Source: Stenogyne calaminthoides
Lineage: Eukaryota; Streptophyta; Magnoliopsida; Lamiales; Lamiaceae
Direction of reading: 5' to 3'
Assembly (NCBI GenBank): GCA_037126765.1
Contig: JBBCBC010000017.1
Coordinates: 25,163,916-25,227,915 of the forward strand
Length of the DNA stretch: 64,000 bases
Position 1 is the stretch's first letter, and every line of letters starts with the position of its first letter. Both the position numbers and the translations under genes were made by a program. A model generated the notes under the pieces. That model worked only from the letters and a program-made list of their open reading frames with translations, ran no database searches and was not told the DNA's origin. Below are positions 10,451 to 21,317 of the stretch, in pieces.

Positions 10451-13400
10451 ATGACATTCTCGGTTTGCCATTTATAAACTTGTCATTTCTAACAAGCCGT
10501 GGTACGAGTACGTTGTTTCCCTCGAGAGCTCATCGAATGCAACACATGAAGAAGAAGCTTTGCACATGATACGGGTAGCGAAGCTCACATGCCTGGTTAC
10601 GAATCAACCAGAGGCGGAATATTCAAAAGAGGTAATCGAATTTATCTCTAATTTGAAAATAGATGAGGAGGACTGTATAGAATCTCAAATTACAGTTTCT
10701 CATTTGGAGCATAGCTCAAAATATGTCGATTTTGTGAGGGATTGTATATAATTCCTAAGAACCTTAATGACGTATATGAATTGAGCGATAGAGGAGAAGA
10801 CCCTACAATGTATATGATGGGTAGGGAACAAGAGTATCTTGATAGGATTACAGAGCATCCTGTTAAGTTTGAGGCTACTCTAAATAAAAGGCATTTGAAG
10901 CCTAAGTATAGGGTTTTGCTGGATATCGTGAGCAAATGTATAATGAGTCGGTCCGGCAGTTTTGAACAAATTAGTACGCCGAAGCTAAGATTAATGGCGG
11001 CTATTGAAGATTCACCCACCACCGCATTCAACTGGTTGCGTTATTTAAGCAGAGTGGTGAGTGACCAAGCAAAGCAAGTCCAGAAAGTGAACGACTCAGT
11101 TGTTATTAAAGGAAAAATCTTCATGCAACCAAGATAGCATTCATCTTGGAGATGTGCCGAGAAGAAGAAGACATTTTTGCCAACTCCTCACCCTTTCCAA
11201 AGTCCAAGATCCTTTTCAAGCCAATAACATCTAAGAAGACTTTGAAGGGAAGAAAAGAGAAGAAGGAGGAGACTGCTGCAGAAGGAGCTACTGAATAAGC
11301 CCATCAAGCCAGGGGGAAGGCTCTGATGGAGGTAAAGAGAGAGAAGGGAGAAGCCCTGAAGAAGAAAACACTGGCTCCTAAGCGGAGGAAAGTTCTAATT
11401 TCTACTGAGGAGGAGATCAGTGAAACTGAGGAAGTCCAACCTGAGGGCCAGCAAGGACAAAAATCTCCATTACAAGTATTGGCTCAGTGTGACTATCGCT
11501 TTCAAGAGCAAACCGAGGAATGTGTGTTCTTCGAGGTTCTTGAAACATCTCTCGAGCTCAAAGAAGTTTTCTCGGGGAGATATTCAAGGGACCTCATGTT
11601 TTCTTGGGAGATGCTGTTCGGACACGAGAACAAACCCGAGCCTCGGGAGTCTTTGAATTTGGACATGCTCCGAAAGTGAACCATTCTTAGATCCTCAAAG
11701 ACCGAGAACTTCATCAAGCCAATCCTACTGAACCTGAAAGCCCAAAGCTGAAGAAGGGAGAGGCTGAAGAGACCGAGTGGCGTAGCAAGGGGGAAAGATT
11801 CATTCTGGATAGGTACCCTGAGCTGAGCTCATATCCTGATCTTCAGGACCTCTTCTTCGCATCGAGGACCACGCCTACATTCTGAACTAAAATCTGCCAG
11901 AGATGCTTAACATTGCCTCCTTCAGAGGAGAGGACTGGTGGAATGAAGAGACTGCAGTGCTGACTGAGTTCTCCGGGTTCAGGAAGACCAAGCTCCGGAT
12001 GAAAGTTGCAGATTTTGATGAGCTGGTCAGGAAGAAGGTAGCTGAAAGGAGGGAAGCTGATGTTGGTGCTAGAGTTCAAAAGATCAAGATCAAGAAGGGG
12101 ACCAACAAGGAAATGCTGAGAAGCAATCTCTAGTGGAGAAAAATACTGATGCTGGTCAGCCTGATATCTCACATCCTCAGACTGAAGTTAGCATTCTTCA
12201 GGTAACTTTTGGCACTACTAGAAATTATGTCAAAGCTACTGATGTTACTATCTTTAAATCTGTAATGTCTGATATGCAGACTGAGGCTCAGGTGGAGACT
12301 GAGGCCCAGGTGGAGACTGAGGCTCAGGTGGAGCACCCAGCTCAGAATGAACAACAAGTGATACATGCTCCAGAGATTGACTTCAGTCCTATAGTGGACA
12401 AGCTGGAAAAGGTGGTGCCAATGGTGGAGAAAGATGCTCAAATTGAAGAAACATTGGCCAACCAATCCCAGAAGCTAGAGAACCTGAGTTCATCTTCAGA
12501 CTTGATGCAGCTTCAGACATCTCTTGCTGACAAAATGACTGCCATAGAAGGGAAGGTAGATGGAGTCAAAGCTAAACTGAATGCAGAAATGAAGCAAATG
12601 TATCAAGACAGAACTTCATATCTTGAAGCCAAGCTGGTGGAGAAAAATGATCAGATGGTCAAGAGTGCTGTTGAGGAAATGGGCTCTCTGCTCATGACCA
12701 AGATGACAGACATGCTAAAATATGTATTCTCCAACTAGTTTGCACAGCTATCTGAAGAGTTCTCAGTGGCCAAGAACCATATGATGAGGCTAGAGGACGA
12801 GCATGATCAGTTGGCTGGAGAAGTGCGAAGTATCAGTAAAGATCAATATCACATGGATACCGCACTGTCTCAACTTCTTCCAAGGTATGGCGTCAAAAAG
12901 GGGGAAAGGCCTGGTGGCAAGCTGAAGGAGTTGTTGGCACAAACCTTGAAGAAGAAGGCATAAAAAGAAATTTGAAAAAGAAAATTCTTGTTGAAGCCTT
13001 AAAAGAAGTAGAAGCCACTGAGAAGCTCAAGTTTATGGAAATTCGAAGAGCCAATCTACACTCATGTCTCTGAGCAAACAATTCAGGAAGCTATCTCTGA
13101 AAAACTGAGTGGTAGAAGAATGGTAGAAACAAGCCAAGCGGTGCAAGAGCAAGCTAAACCAATCAAGAGAAAGGCTATGGCATTTGTTGAACAGAGAAGA
13201 AAAGAGCTAAAGCTTCAAAGACTACTCAAAGAAAAACCGATAATTGATTTTGAAGAGTCGAAGAAGAAGAAGTGAAAAAGGAAGTCTTGAACACAAGAAA
13301 AACTCTAAAATCACTTCAAGTTGAAAAAGTGAAGAAAATTGCTGCTTCTATATCAGGAGTTCCTTTAATCAGGAAGAAGAAAGAAGAAGAGCAGAAGCAG

Positions 13401-13529
13401 AAGTGGTCTCAAGAAGTTCCTGAGCAAGAGGAGGGGTACTAAAAAAGCTAAAAAGTGGCCGCACATTGATAAATGGATGCCTATCAAATTCAATGATGCG
13501 TGGGAAGAAATTAAGAGAACCTTCTGGTT

Positions 13530-14934
13530 TGTTGGGATATTTAAGTTTTGATAATTTATGCCAAAACATTATCAACTTGTGTTATTCAAGCTATTTTACA
13601 GATAACAAGTTAAGGGGGAACGACAGAATAAGTTAAGGGGGAACTCACGAAATCAGAAGAAGATGATCGAAGATCAGACGAGGCTGCAGACGAGACTGAT
13701 CGAGATCAGATGAGTTAGATGAGTTCCGGAGCTGATGAGCTGTGCAAATCAGATGTGAAGAAAAGCTAAAGCCAGCAAATCAGAAGAGAATGTTGCAGAT
13801 CAGAAGATGAGCAGAAGAGACTGATCAAGATCAGACGTGATCGAGATTAGATATGAAGAGGAGCAGATGAGACTGATCGAGATCAGACGTGATCGAGATC
13901 AGATATGATAAACTGATATGCTAACATGATGCAGATGACCTGATGCTATCCTGAGATGATCCTGAAGATATGTTGATCTCGACGGTCGAAATGATCGATC
14001 GTATAAGAAGAAATCGATAGCTCGAGTCAAGTGACCGAGGGTCAGGATGTCCGAAGAATGAACTTCGGTTAGCCTCGAAAGTGTCGGATGCCTGATCATA
14101 CAAGGTCGGCTCAAGAGAAGTCTGCTGAATCAAGAACCCTGAGTAACCTGAAGGTTCAGATAACCTGAAGGCTCAGAAAACCTGAAGGCTCAGATAACCT
14201 GAAGACTCAGATAAGACCTGAAGACTCAGATAAGACCTGAAGGCTCAGATAACCTGAAGGCTCAGATAAGAACTGAAGATCCTGAGACTCAGAAGATCCT
14301 GAAGAATATAGCCGTTAGAGAATCAGAAGAAACTGAAGAATATAGTCGTTAGATTCAGCTGACGTGGACCAATGAGAGGAAGACGACAAGCCTGAAAAAG
14401 CTGCAAAAAGCTACAGAGTCGTATGGATTTGAATGTGATTCTCTCCAACAGTAACATTCAAATCCACACTATAAATACAAGTTCTTCCTTCATTATCAAG
14501 TGTGGATGCGTGAGGAAGTGTGTGAAAAATACCATTGAAGCTACAGAGCCAAATCATCTAGCATCTCCACCATAGAACACAGAGCAAGAAATACACGCAT
14601 ATATTCAAGAGTGTTCTATCCTAGATCTAAGCACAAATTTAATATCCTAAGCTTAGAGAGATTTTCCCATCCTTAGCATTGAGGCTAAACAAATGTAAGG
14701 GAAAATCTCAACCTAGTTGGAAACCAAACAAACCTTTACCCAAACTCAAAGTTAGGTTAAGTTTGTCACCTCAAGATTTCAGACTAGGGATTCTAGTTTC
14801 TGATTTCTGGGTTCGGTTGAGTGTGAACTCGGTAAACATCTATAGGCAATCACCATTCCTCATCCCCTGTTTTTATATGCATCACATCTAATGTTCGCTT
14901 CCGCACGCGCAAAATTGGTTTTTCGGGACCATCA
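13530..14934 (+). mobile_element. Solo LTR of family X inside the third ORF of element A
   Basis: Runs from TGTTGGGATAT to GGGACCATCA (TG...CA) and is flanked by TGGTT at 13525-13529 and 14935-14939. Joining the flanks restores the order seen in element B at 40000-40030, which proves the insertion point. It has a TATA box CTATAAATAC at 14469-14478, and a minisatellite at 14145-14280. No internal domain, so a solo LTR. The same family occurs on the minus strand at 2527-3779. Confidence 0.95.
14145..14280. repeat. Minisatellite in X LTR (AACCTGAAGGCTCAGAT units)
   Basis: About eight imperfect 17-19 bp units (AACCTGAAGGCTCAGAT or AGACCTGAAGACTCAGAT). Confidence 0.9.
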
Positions 14935-15288
14935 TGGTTCTATTCTGAAATTCTGAGGGAATGGAGGGGGACAAGCTCAGACATGAATGAAGCCTTCATA
15001 GAGTACTTATTAACTTTCTATCCAAAGTACCTGCAAAGTTGGATTAACTTAGCAGATGAAGGAAATGCACAGATTGTTGCCCCTAGTCCATATACCTACC
15101 CTGCTCCAAGACTAGAGAATGGCCTGGTGAATGAAACAGTCATTTCTCAAGAGATTGCTCAGTATGCCATCCAATTAGGACTGACAGGAAACAACCCAGA
15201 TATCATCAAAGAAAGGGATGAACTGAAAAAGAGATATTATGGGATGTTCAACCTGGAGGTGCCTGAGGATGAGGTTGAAGAAGATTGA

Positions 15289-15601
15289 AGAGCTGATTGA
15301 AGATAGAAGACTGAAGCTGAAGACTGAAGACTGAAGATTCTTTGTACTTCTTTTGTTTTTGTTTTTGATAATTCCATTGTACTCTGTAACTTCTATCTTA
15401 CAATCAATGAAAATTTATCTTTATGCTCAAAGATAATATCTCATTATCTTTTTACATGTCTTTTATGATTTGATATGCCTTTGTGATGAAATTGTTGGAT
15501 GAATTTGCCATTCTTGGATTATAATAGAAAAACTGAAACCTGAGTATAGGTTAAGTGTTTCTGTAACAAGATGATTTTGACATCATCAAAAAGGGGGAAA
15601 T
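15289..15601 (+). other. Element A 3' untranslated region and polypurine tract
   Basis: Non-coding, colinear with element B 40365-40810. The block TCAAAGATAATATCTCATTA is conserved in both. It ends in the polypurine tract AAAAAGGGGGAAAT (15588-15601), which touches the 3' LTR and would prime plus-strand DNA synthesis. Confidence 0.8.
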
Positions 15602-17724
15602 TGTTGGGAGATGAATTTAATAAAGAAGGTTTTGATTATATACCAAAACCCCTGAGTATGACATGTTCAGGATAATCTTGATAGTTGAGTCAGGATTCAG
15701 TTTAGAGTGTTCAGGATGTTATCTGCACCATGTATAGTCAGCAGATATAAATCAAAGTTAGATTCAAGACTCAAGAAGTTTTCAAGATTCAAGACTCAAA
15801 AGAAGTTTCGAAGAATCAAGTTTCATTATGAAACCGAGAATCAAGACTCAAAGATGAAACCGAGAAATCAAGACTTAGTATGAAACTGAGAAACTGAAGA
15901 CTCATTATGAAATCGAGAAATCAAGACTCAAAGATGAAATCGAGAAATCAAGACTCAAGATGAAATCGAGAAATCAAGACTCAAAGATGAAATCGAGAAA
16001 TCGAAAACTCAAAGATATCAATCAAGATATCTCTCAAGACTCAAGACATCAAGACATCAAGACTCAAGACATCAAGACTCAGAAGACATCAAGACTCAAG
16101 ACATCAAGACTCGTAAGACTCAAGACTCCTAAGATATCAAGACACAAAAGATATCAAGACACAAAAGAGGTTAATCAAGACTCAAGAATCCATCAATGCT
16201 CAAGATAACTCAATAATCCGAGACACGTAATAATATCTATTCAAGGCTACAAAACCGAGAAAATGCGAATACTCGTAAAAAATAGATATTGCCGAAGACA
16301 TTCACATGCAGACAAAAGGAACTAAAACTAAGTGTTGTTAAGGTTATATCACTCAGAGATATTGACCAAAAAGAGCCGTTATGTTTGCCTACATTTACTG
16401 AAGACAAGAACCAATCAGAGGAAGACAAAGATCAGATTTTTCTATCGACCTTTGAAAGCGACAGTCATCAAGCATGTCAAGAATACTTATGTTCGCATCG
16501 CAAAAAAGTGGTGAGTGGCTACATGAAAGCATATTTCCTAAAACATGCAAGGGAGTATTCAAACCCTAAAAATAGCGGTTCATCAAACACCATAAGAGGA
16601 AACTCGTGAAGCTATCTCCTCCAACGGATAGTTTTTCAAGAGTGACCTTGGTGATTGCCTATAAATACTAGTGACCCTCTACATTGAAGGTTACGGAAAA
16701 TTTGTAAGCAACTCAAGATCTCAATCTTATTATTGCAAATTGAAGCACTCGAAAACCCAATAATTTACCAAGTGCTGTACATTGAAGAGAGCTTATTCAC
16801 TAAGCCTAGTTTGATAAGATATATCCAAAGCTTAGTAGAGATATCCTAGCCTTTGCATTGTACTTATTATAAAGGATATCTCATCCTAGTTGGAAACCAA
16901 CCAGAAACCCCAAACCCTTTGTAAGGTAGTTTGAGTGTGATTGTTGGTGAGTTGGAGTTTTAAAGAGTTAGTAAACTACATTGAGGTAGTTAGAAAACTC
17001 TAGAGAAGAAGTGAGTAAACTATCTTGGATAGTCAGAAAGCTTGTGTGTGTTTGAGTAAGTAAACTACAGTGAGGTAGTCAGAAAAATCAAAGTGGAAAG
17101 GTTAGTAAACTACATTGAGGTAGTCAGAAAACCTTAGGAAGTGGTTAAGGAATTTCTCTGAAGGTCAGAGAGAGTGGATGTAGGAGCTTGAGTCTCTGAA
17201 CCACTATAATTGTTGTGTTGTTTTGCTTTCTGTACTGCATTGTTATCTGTTGCATATCTTTAACTGAAAGCATTATTCACTGATATTCAGTTGGAACCAA
17301 TCCACTGAACTTGCATCTAACTGATCACAGCCTTAATCACTGTTTCATTAAAAGGAAGGTTTTCAGCAAAGCTAAAAACGAGTATAAACTTAGGGCCAAC
17401 CATTCTGCACACTTGAGTAGCTAGAACAGATAGTTACCAAACTGAACTAACTCTACTGAGGGTTCAGTAAGATAGTTATCTGATCCAAGCAGCTCAGGAT
17501 CTCTGAAAAACTCAGACTCAGTTGGGCTAAACTGAAGCTTCTGAAAGCAGCTCAGGAACATTGTCTCAGTAAGACTTTAACTCAGGGTGATCTGTGCTTC
17601 TCAGGGCCAAATCATCAGGACAACCTGACCCATCTGACCTCAGTGAAAGAAAAATTTTAAAAATCACTGAACACGTGTATTCTCCCCCATACACGTGTGA
17701 GACTCGTTAGCACCGGGACCAACA
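15602..17724 (+). repeat. 3' LTR of element A (complete, 2123 bp)
   Basis: Starts TGTTGGGAGATG right after the polypurine tract and ends GGGACCAACA. TATA box at 16659-16668, G-box hairpin at 17672-17699, minisatellite at about 15760-16200. This is the best full-length S LTR in the window. Confidence 0.95.
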
Positions 17725-18580
17725 ATTATTATTATTCATATTTCTTAATAAAAAAAAGAAGATTATTATTGTAAAATAGAATTGAAAAAGTAAGATACGG
17801 TGATGTAGTTTCATCATGTTGATTTATTAATCAATTATCATTAGTAATTGAACTCGTGCGATGCACAATTATTGATTGTACAATTAATTTGTATAAAAAA
17901 ATTTATAAGTATTCATAGAGATAAATTTTTTTCCCAGTATTTTTTCCTGAAATTATTTGTGCTTTTAAAAATTATGATTTCCCAGCTTTGTGATAACCAA
18001 CCTCGTGTTGTTGCACAAATCTAACTTTACATCAATATTCCTGAGAAACCTTAAGGTTTCTCAGGCACTCATTCCTTCAAAATGAAATGGTGGTTTGGTA
18101 GTCTCAAGCACTTAGTAAAGAAAATTAATAGAAAATAACTCTCCATTAGCTCCAAATGTGAAACTTCATTTTGCAAACATTATTAAAATTTGATCAATTA
18201 CTTCAAAATTTTATTTAGCTTAAGTTACTTCTATTCAATAATAGTAATATTTTTAATATTTTATATATGTAAATACAAAAAATATATTAATTTACTATGT
18301 AAGTTATAGTTAAAAGAAAAGAAATATATAATTATTTGACACCGAACAAAAGAATATTAATACATTAACAAAATAAATTTAATTTTAAAATAAATTAATG
18401 TTTAAAATCACAAATTTCTAACCACATATTTGTAAATAATATTAGCTGCAATTTTGCATGATTTTTCATCATAATCGCTACAGCGTTTTTTTTTTTTTTG
18501 TTCTTCACTCTTGAGACAATATTATGTAGTTGAACGCGATAAAATATTTTTGATATTTGTAACTAAGAAGGTGACAATTT
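17725..18580. other. AT-rich spacer, nothing recognised
   Basis: AT-rich sequence with no long open frame. A short ACTCGTGCGATGCAC stretch at about 17851 resembles the hairpin seen near plant Helitron 3' ends, but no CTRR end or hairpin could be confirmed. A T run lies at 18487-18499. Confidence 0.5.
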
Positions 18581-18848
18581 AAGGACAATAAGTTTTAGTT
18601 TGGGAAAAGTGGGTTAGGTAGTTTCAGTTTGACAAAAGTATGCTCGTAAGTTTTAAGTTTAAGCAAGTTTAGATCCATAAATTATGAGTTTCCGCAAAGT
18701 AGGACCATAAATTTTAAGTGTTCGGAAACTTAGGCCCGTCTTTGTGAGAAAACTGGTATATATTTGCCAAAATAGATAAATTCATATCCTACTTTTGTCA
18801 AAAGAAAAGTTAATATCATACTTTCCAAAGCTGAAACTTATTGTCCTT
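18581..18848. mobile_element. Candidate MITE with ~23-bp terminal inverted repeats
   Basis: Left end AAGGACAATAAGTTTTAG and right end CTGAAACTTATTGTCCTT form an inverted repeat of about 23 bp with one mismatch and one gap. Length 268 bp, no coding capacity. No clear TSD, so superfamily is undecided. The inner sequence has repeated GTTTAAG/AAATTTTAAG and TTTGTCAAAAG motifs that recur around 19180-19780. Confidence 0.5.
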
Positions 18849-19164
18849 TCGTTAAGTTTACACTGTAATAAATAATATTAAAAATTTATTAAAATTAACA
18901 ATGTAAGTAATTCTAAATTAAATAATTGAATATATTCAGCTAAGTTGAAGCAAAATCATTAGTTCACCATAAAATTTGCTAACGCTTTAATGTTAAAATT
19001 TATAGTGTTAAAACATCTAATTTTATGTTGTGCATTTGATTGAGTTTTAAATTTATTTTTTTTGTAATCGAGTCAAACATATAATAAATATAATTCTCCA
19101 CAGGAGAGAAATTGTGTATATTTATACATACATATATTATTCTAATATTAAAATAGTAAATAAA

Positions 19165-19765
19165 ATGACCTATATTTGCCCAAAAAAGTTATTGTCCAAT
19201 TTTTGCCAAAAAAAAAGTTTATATTTTTACGTTTGTCGAAAAAATGTTAATGTCCTAATTTTGCCCAAAAAAGGTGAGATAATATCATTTTTAGTCCTTT
19301 AATTTTGGACGATTCCATTTTTAGTCCTATAACTTTTTACTTTTTCAATTTTAGTCCTGAATGTATCAATTTCAGTCCTTTTTGGTTGGAAATTTTAAAA
19401 TCTCGCTGGCATCTCGCCCTTCACTTCAAGTGACAATTCAAAATTGAGATTTTTTTAATTCTTCTACGACCTACACAGTGGGGGGATCATGAAAAAAAAA
19501 AAAAGGACCAATTTTGAAGTATCACGTGAGGTGCATATCTTTATTCCGACGATATTAAAAGCAAGATTTCAATATTTCCAACCAAAAAGGACTAAAATTG
19601 ATACATTCGGGACTAAAATTGAAAAAAGTAAAAAGTTACAAGACTAAAAAATAGAATCGTCAAAATTACAGGATTAAAAATGATATTATCTCAAAAAAGG
19701 TTAATGTCCTATTTTTGCAAAAAAAAAAAAAGAATAAGTTAATATCCCACTTTCTGGCGGAAACT
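19165..19765. repeat. ~30-bp minisatellite (GTTAATGTCCTAATTTTGCC plus A tract), split by a MULE MITE
   Basis: Units of the form TTAATGTCCTAATTTTGCC followed by an A6-A12 run repeat at about 19165-19275 and resume at 19693-19765. Removing the 417-bp insertion and one TSD copy restores the array. Confidence 0.7.
19276..19692. mobile_element. Non-autonomous Mutator-type MITE, 9-bp TSD
   Basis: The ends GAGATAATATC and GATATTATCTC start inverted repeats of roughly 130 bp, rich in TTTTAGTCC and GGACTAAAA motifs. Flanked by a 9-bp direct repeat AAAAAAGGT (19267-19275 and 19693-19701). Long TIRs with 9-bp duplications are the mark of Mutator-like elements. The ~150-bp centre has no transposase coding, so it would be moved in trans. 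Confidence 0.9.
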
Positions 19766-21317
19766 TATAAGTTAAACCCTAAGTTCTACAATGAAAGAGA
19801 TTTTAAATGGTGCGCTACAACTTCATTTGTATATATAGCGAGAAAAATTTACCTTTTTTGTATTAAAATCATGTGAAAGGTGAAATGATACGTAAAATAA
19901 ATTTGTCACAATTCACCTAAAAATTTCAGATCATCGCAAAAAAAAAAAATCCCATAGTCTCAATGTATTAATCAACACTATTCACTTGTATATAAAAAAA
20001 CATACAATAATTATATAAGGTTAATTTCAAAAGCATGCATTAAACACCATATCTCTATGAATTAACTCTAAATTCAGAAAAGAGAATAAATTTCATTTAG
20101 CAGTTAACTCCACAACTTTCACCATACAACAAATCTCATATCTGATCTCAATGATTTTTTCGCTTTTCTCCAAAAAGCCACCGATATCCTATAAAATGGT
20201 CATGAAAGAAGCCCCTATTAAAAAAAAATCTTTTGAGCTTCTGACCGAGTTCATTAGAAACTATCATATCACCTTCACAAATACAAAACAAATGACACAC
20301 ATATACGCATTAATTCACCACTTAAATGGCTACGTACATGCATTAAACTTGATGCTCATCATATCATTGCACAAATTAATAAGCACCATAGTAAATAAAA
20401 ACACTGAGTTAGTAAAAGATAAAGAATGATGTTCTCATACATCATGAGTAGATTAAAACATTAGGCGAGAAAGAGACAACTAACCGAATACTTCCTGAAT
20501 TCAACCAAAAGATATATCTCCTTATATTTTTCTACGATAACTAAGGAATGATTGAAGCACGATATATATATTAAAAGATCTAAGTTGGCTGTTATTTTTT
20601 ACATAAGTAAGGCAGCATGCACATGATATAGATCATCATAATTACTCTGAAAGGAAAATAATTTTTAGGTTTCCAACTCTTTTTTTTTCTTCCTCGGAGA
20701 AGATTATGCAAATGTCAGTAAAAGCCCAACTGTAAAAAGTATAATAACAAATAAAAATACCATAATATAATTTTCTAATGGAGAAAACTATCTACTTGCA
20801 CAAATTAAAGGGTTAAGACATATTATTTTAAATCAACATGACAATGTGTTCCATATTGTTCAAAAAAAAATGTTACAGTTGTCACTACGTATGCAATAAG
20901 GAAACATACATGAACGTCAAATCACCATCTCGTTCATTCTATAAACAACACCCATATAAAAAAATCATCATATTATTCTAAGTAATGAATACTTATATTT
21001 AAATATGAAATATAATTCTATTTAAATATAATTCTATATAATTTTTACATTATGTAGAATTTAAATAAATCTTATAATCCGATAATATAAACATATATTA
21101 TTTCAGAGTTAAATATACTAATAATCTCAATTTTGCATAACACGCGGGCGAATAAGCGGATTTATTAAAATGAAAAGAAGAGGGGTAGGGCCCAAAAGTG
21201 ACCCGAATAAGAAGAGAGTGTCTCTAGCCCAAAAGTGACCATATAACCCAAAAGGCACATCATAAAACATGAAACTAGCCGTCTAGCTAGCAGCTATAGT
21301 TTCATCTCGGGAGGCAT
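19766..21317. other. AT-rich spacer, no supported gene
   Basis: Strongly AT-rich; the 92-codon open frame at 20151-20429 has no recognisable domain and is probably chance. From about 21140 composition rises in GC and leads into the end of the DUF4283-type gene. Confidence 0.55.

Larger units (their letters stand above)
10451..15288 (+). pseudogene. Third ORF of element A, split by a solo LTR
   Basis: Homologous throughout to the element B third ORF. Recognisable parts: N-terminal region with KPWYEYVVSLES and EEDCIESQITVSHLE (10490-10740), a conserved KPKYRVLLDIVSKCIMSRSG / PKLRLMAAIEDSPT block (10905-11020), a Lys/Glu-rich segment, a SFRGEDWWNEE block (about 11925), tandem TEAQVE hexamers (about 12285-12335), a long coiled coil (12363-12960), and a C-terminal block with WINLADEGNAQIVAP (14983-15288). 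Frame is lost many times, and the X solo LTR (13530-14934) sits between KRTFW and the C-terminal block. The start ATG is chosen by position relative to the TATA box; the first codons differ from B. Possibly related to plant proteins annotated as putative plant transposon protein; function unknown. Confidence 0.75.
4299..17724 (+). mobile_element. S-family copia retrotransposon, element A (defective)
   Basis: The order is LTR, two PBS-like sites, gag, RT/RNase H remnant, third ORF, polypurine tract, LTR, all on the plus strand. The 5' LTR lacks its first ~78 bp relative to the 3' LTR, so no left TSD can be read; the right LTR ends in CAACA and is followed by ATTAT. Relative to element B about 2.5 kb of pol is missing, and a solo X LTR interrupts the third ORF. 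The two LTRs are very similar over long stretches, pointing to a fairly recent insertion. The element cannot move by itself because integrase and the RT active site are absent. Confidence 0.9.

Noticed and set aside
15960..16208. 82-codon frame rich in QDIKTQ repeats
   Set aside because: Translation of the LTR minisatellite; not a protein.
18581..18848. Calling the TIR element a Mutator MITE
   Set aside because: TIRs are only ~23 bp and no 9-bp duplication is present; left unclassified.
20151..20429. 92-codon plus-strand open frame as a host gene
   Set aside because: AT-rich, no domain, no neighbouring exon signals, not repeated in the window.
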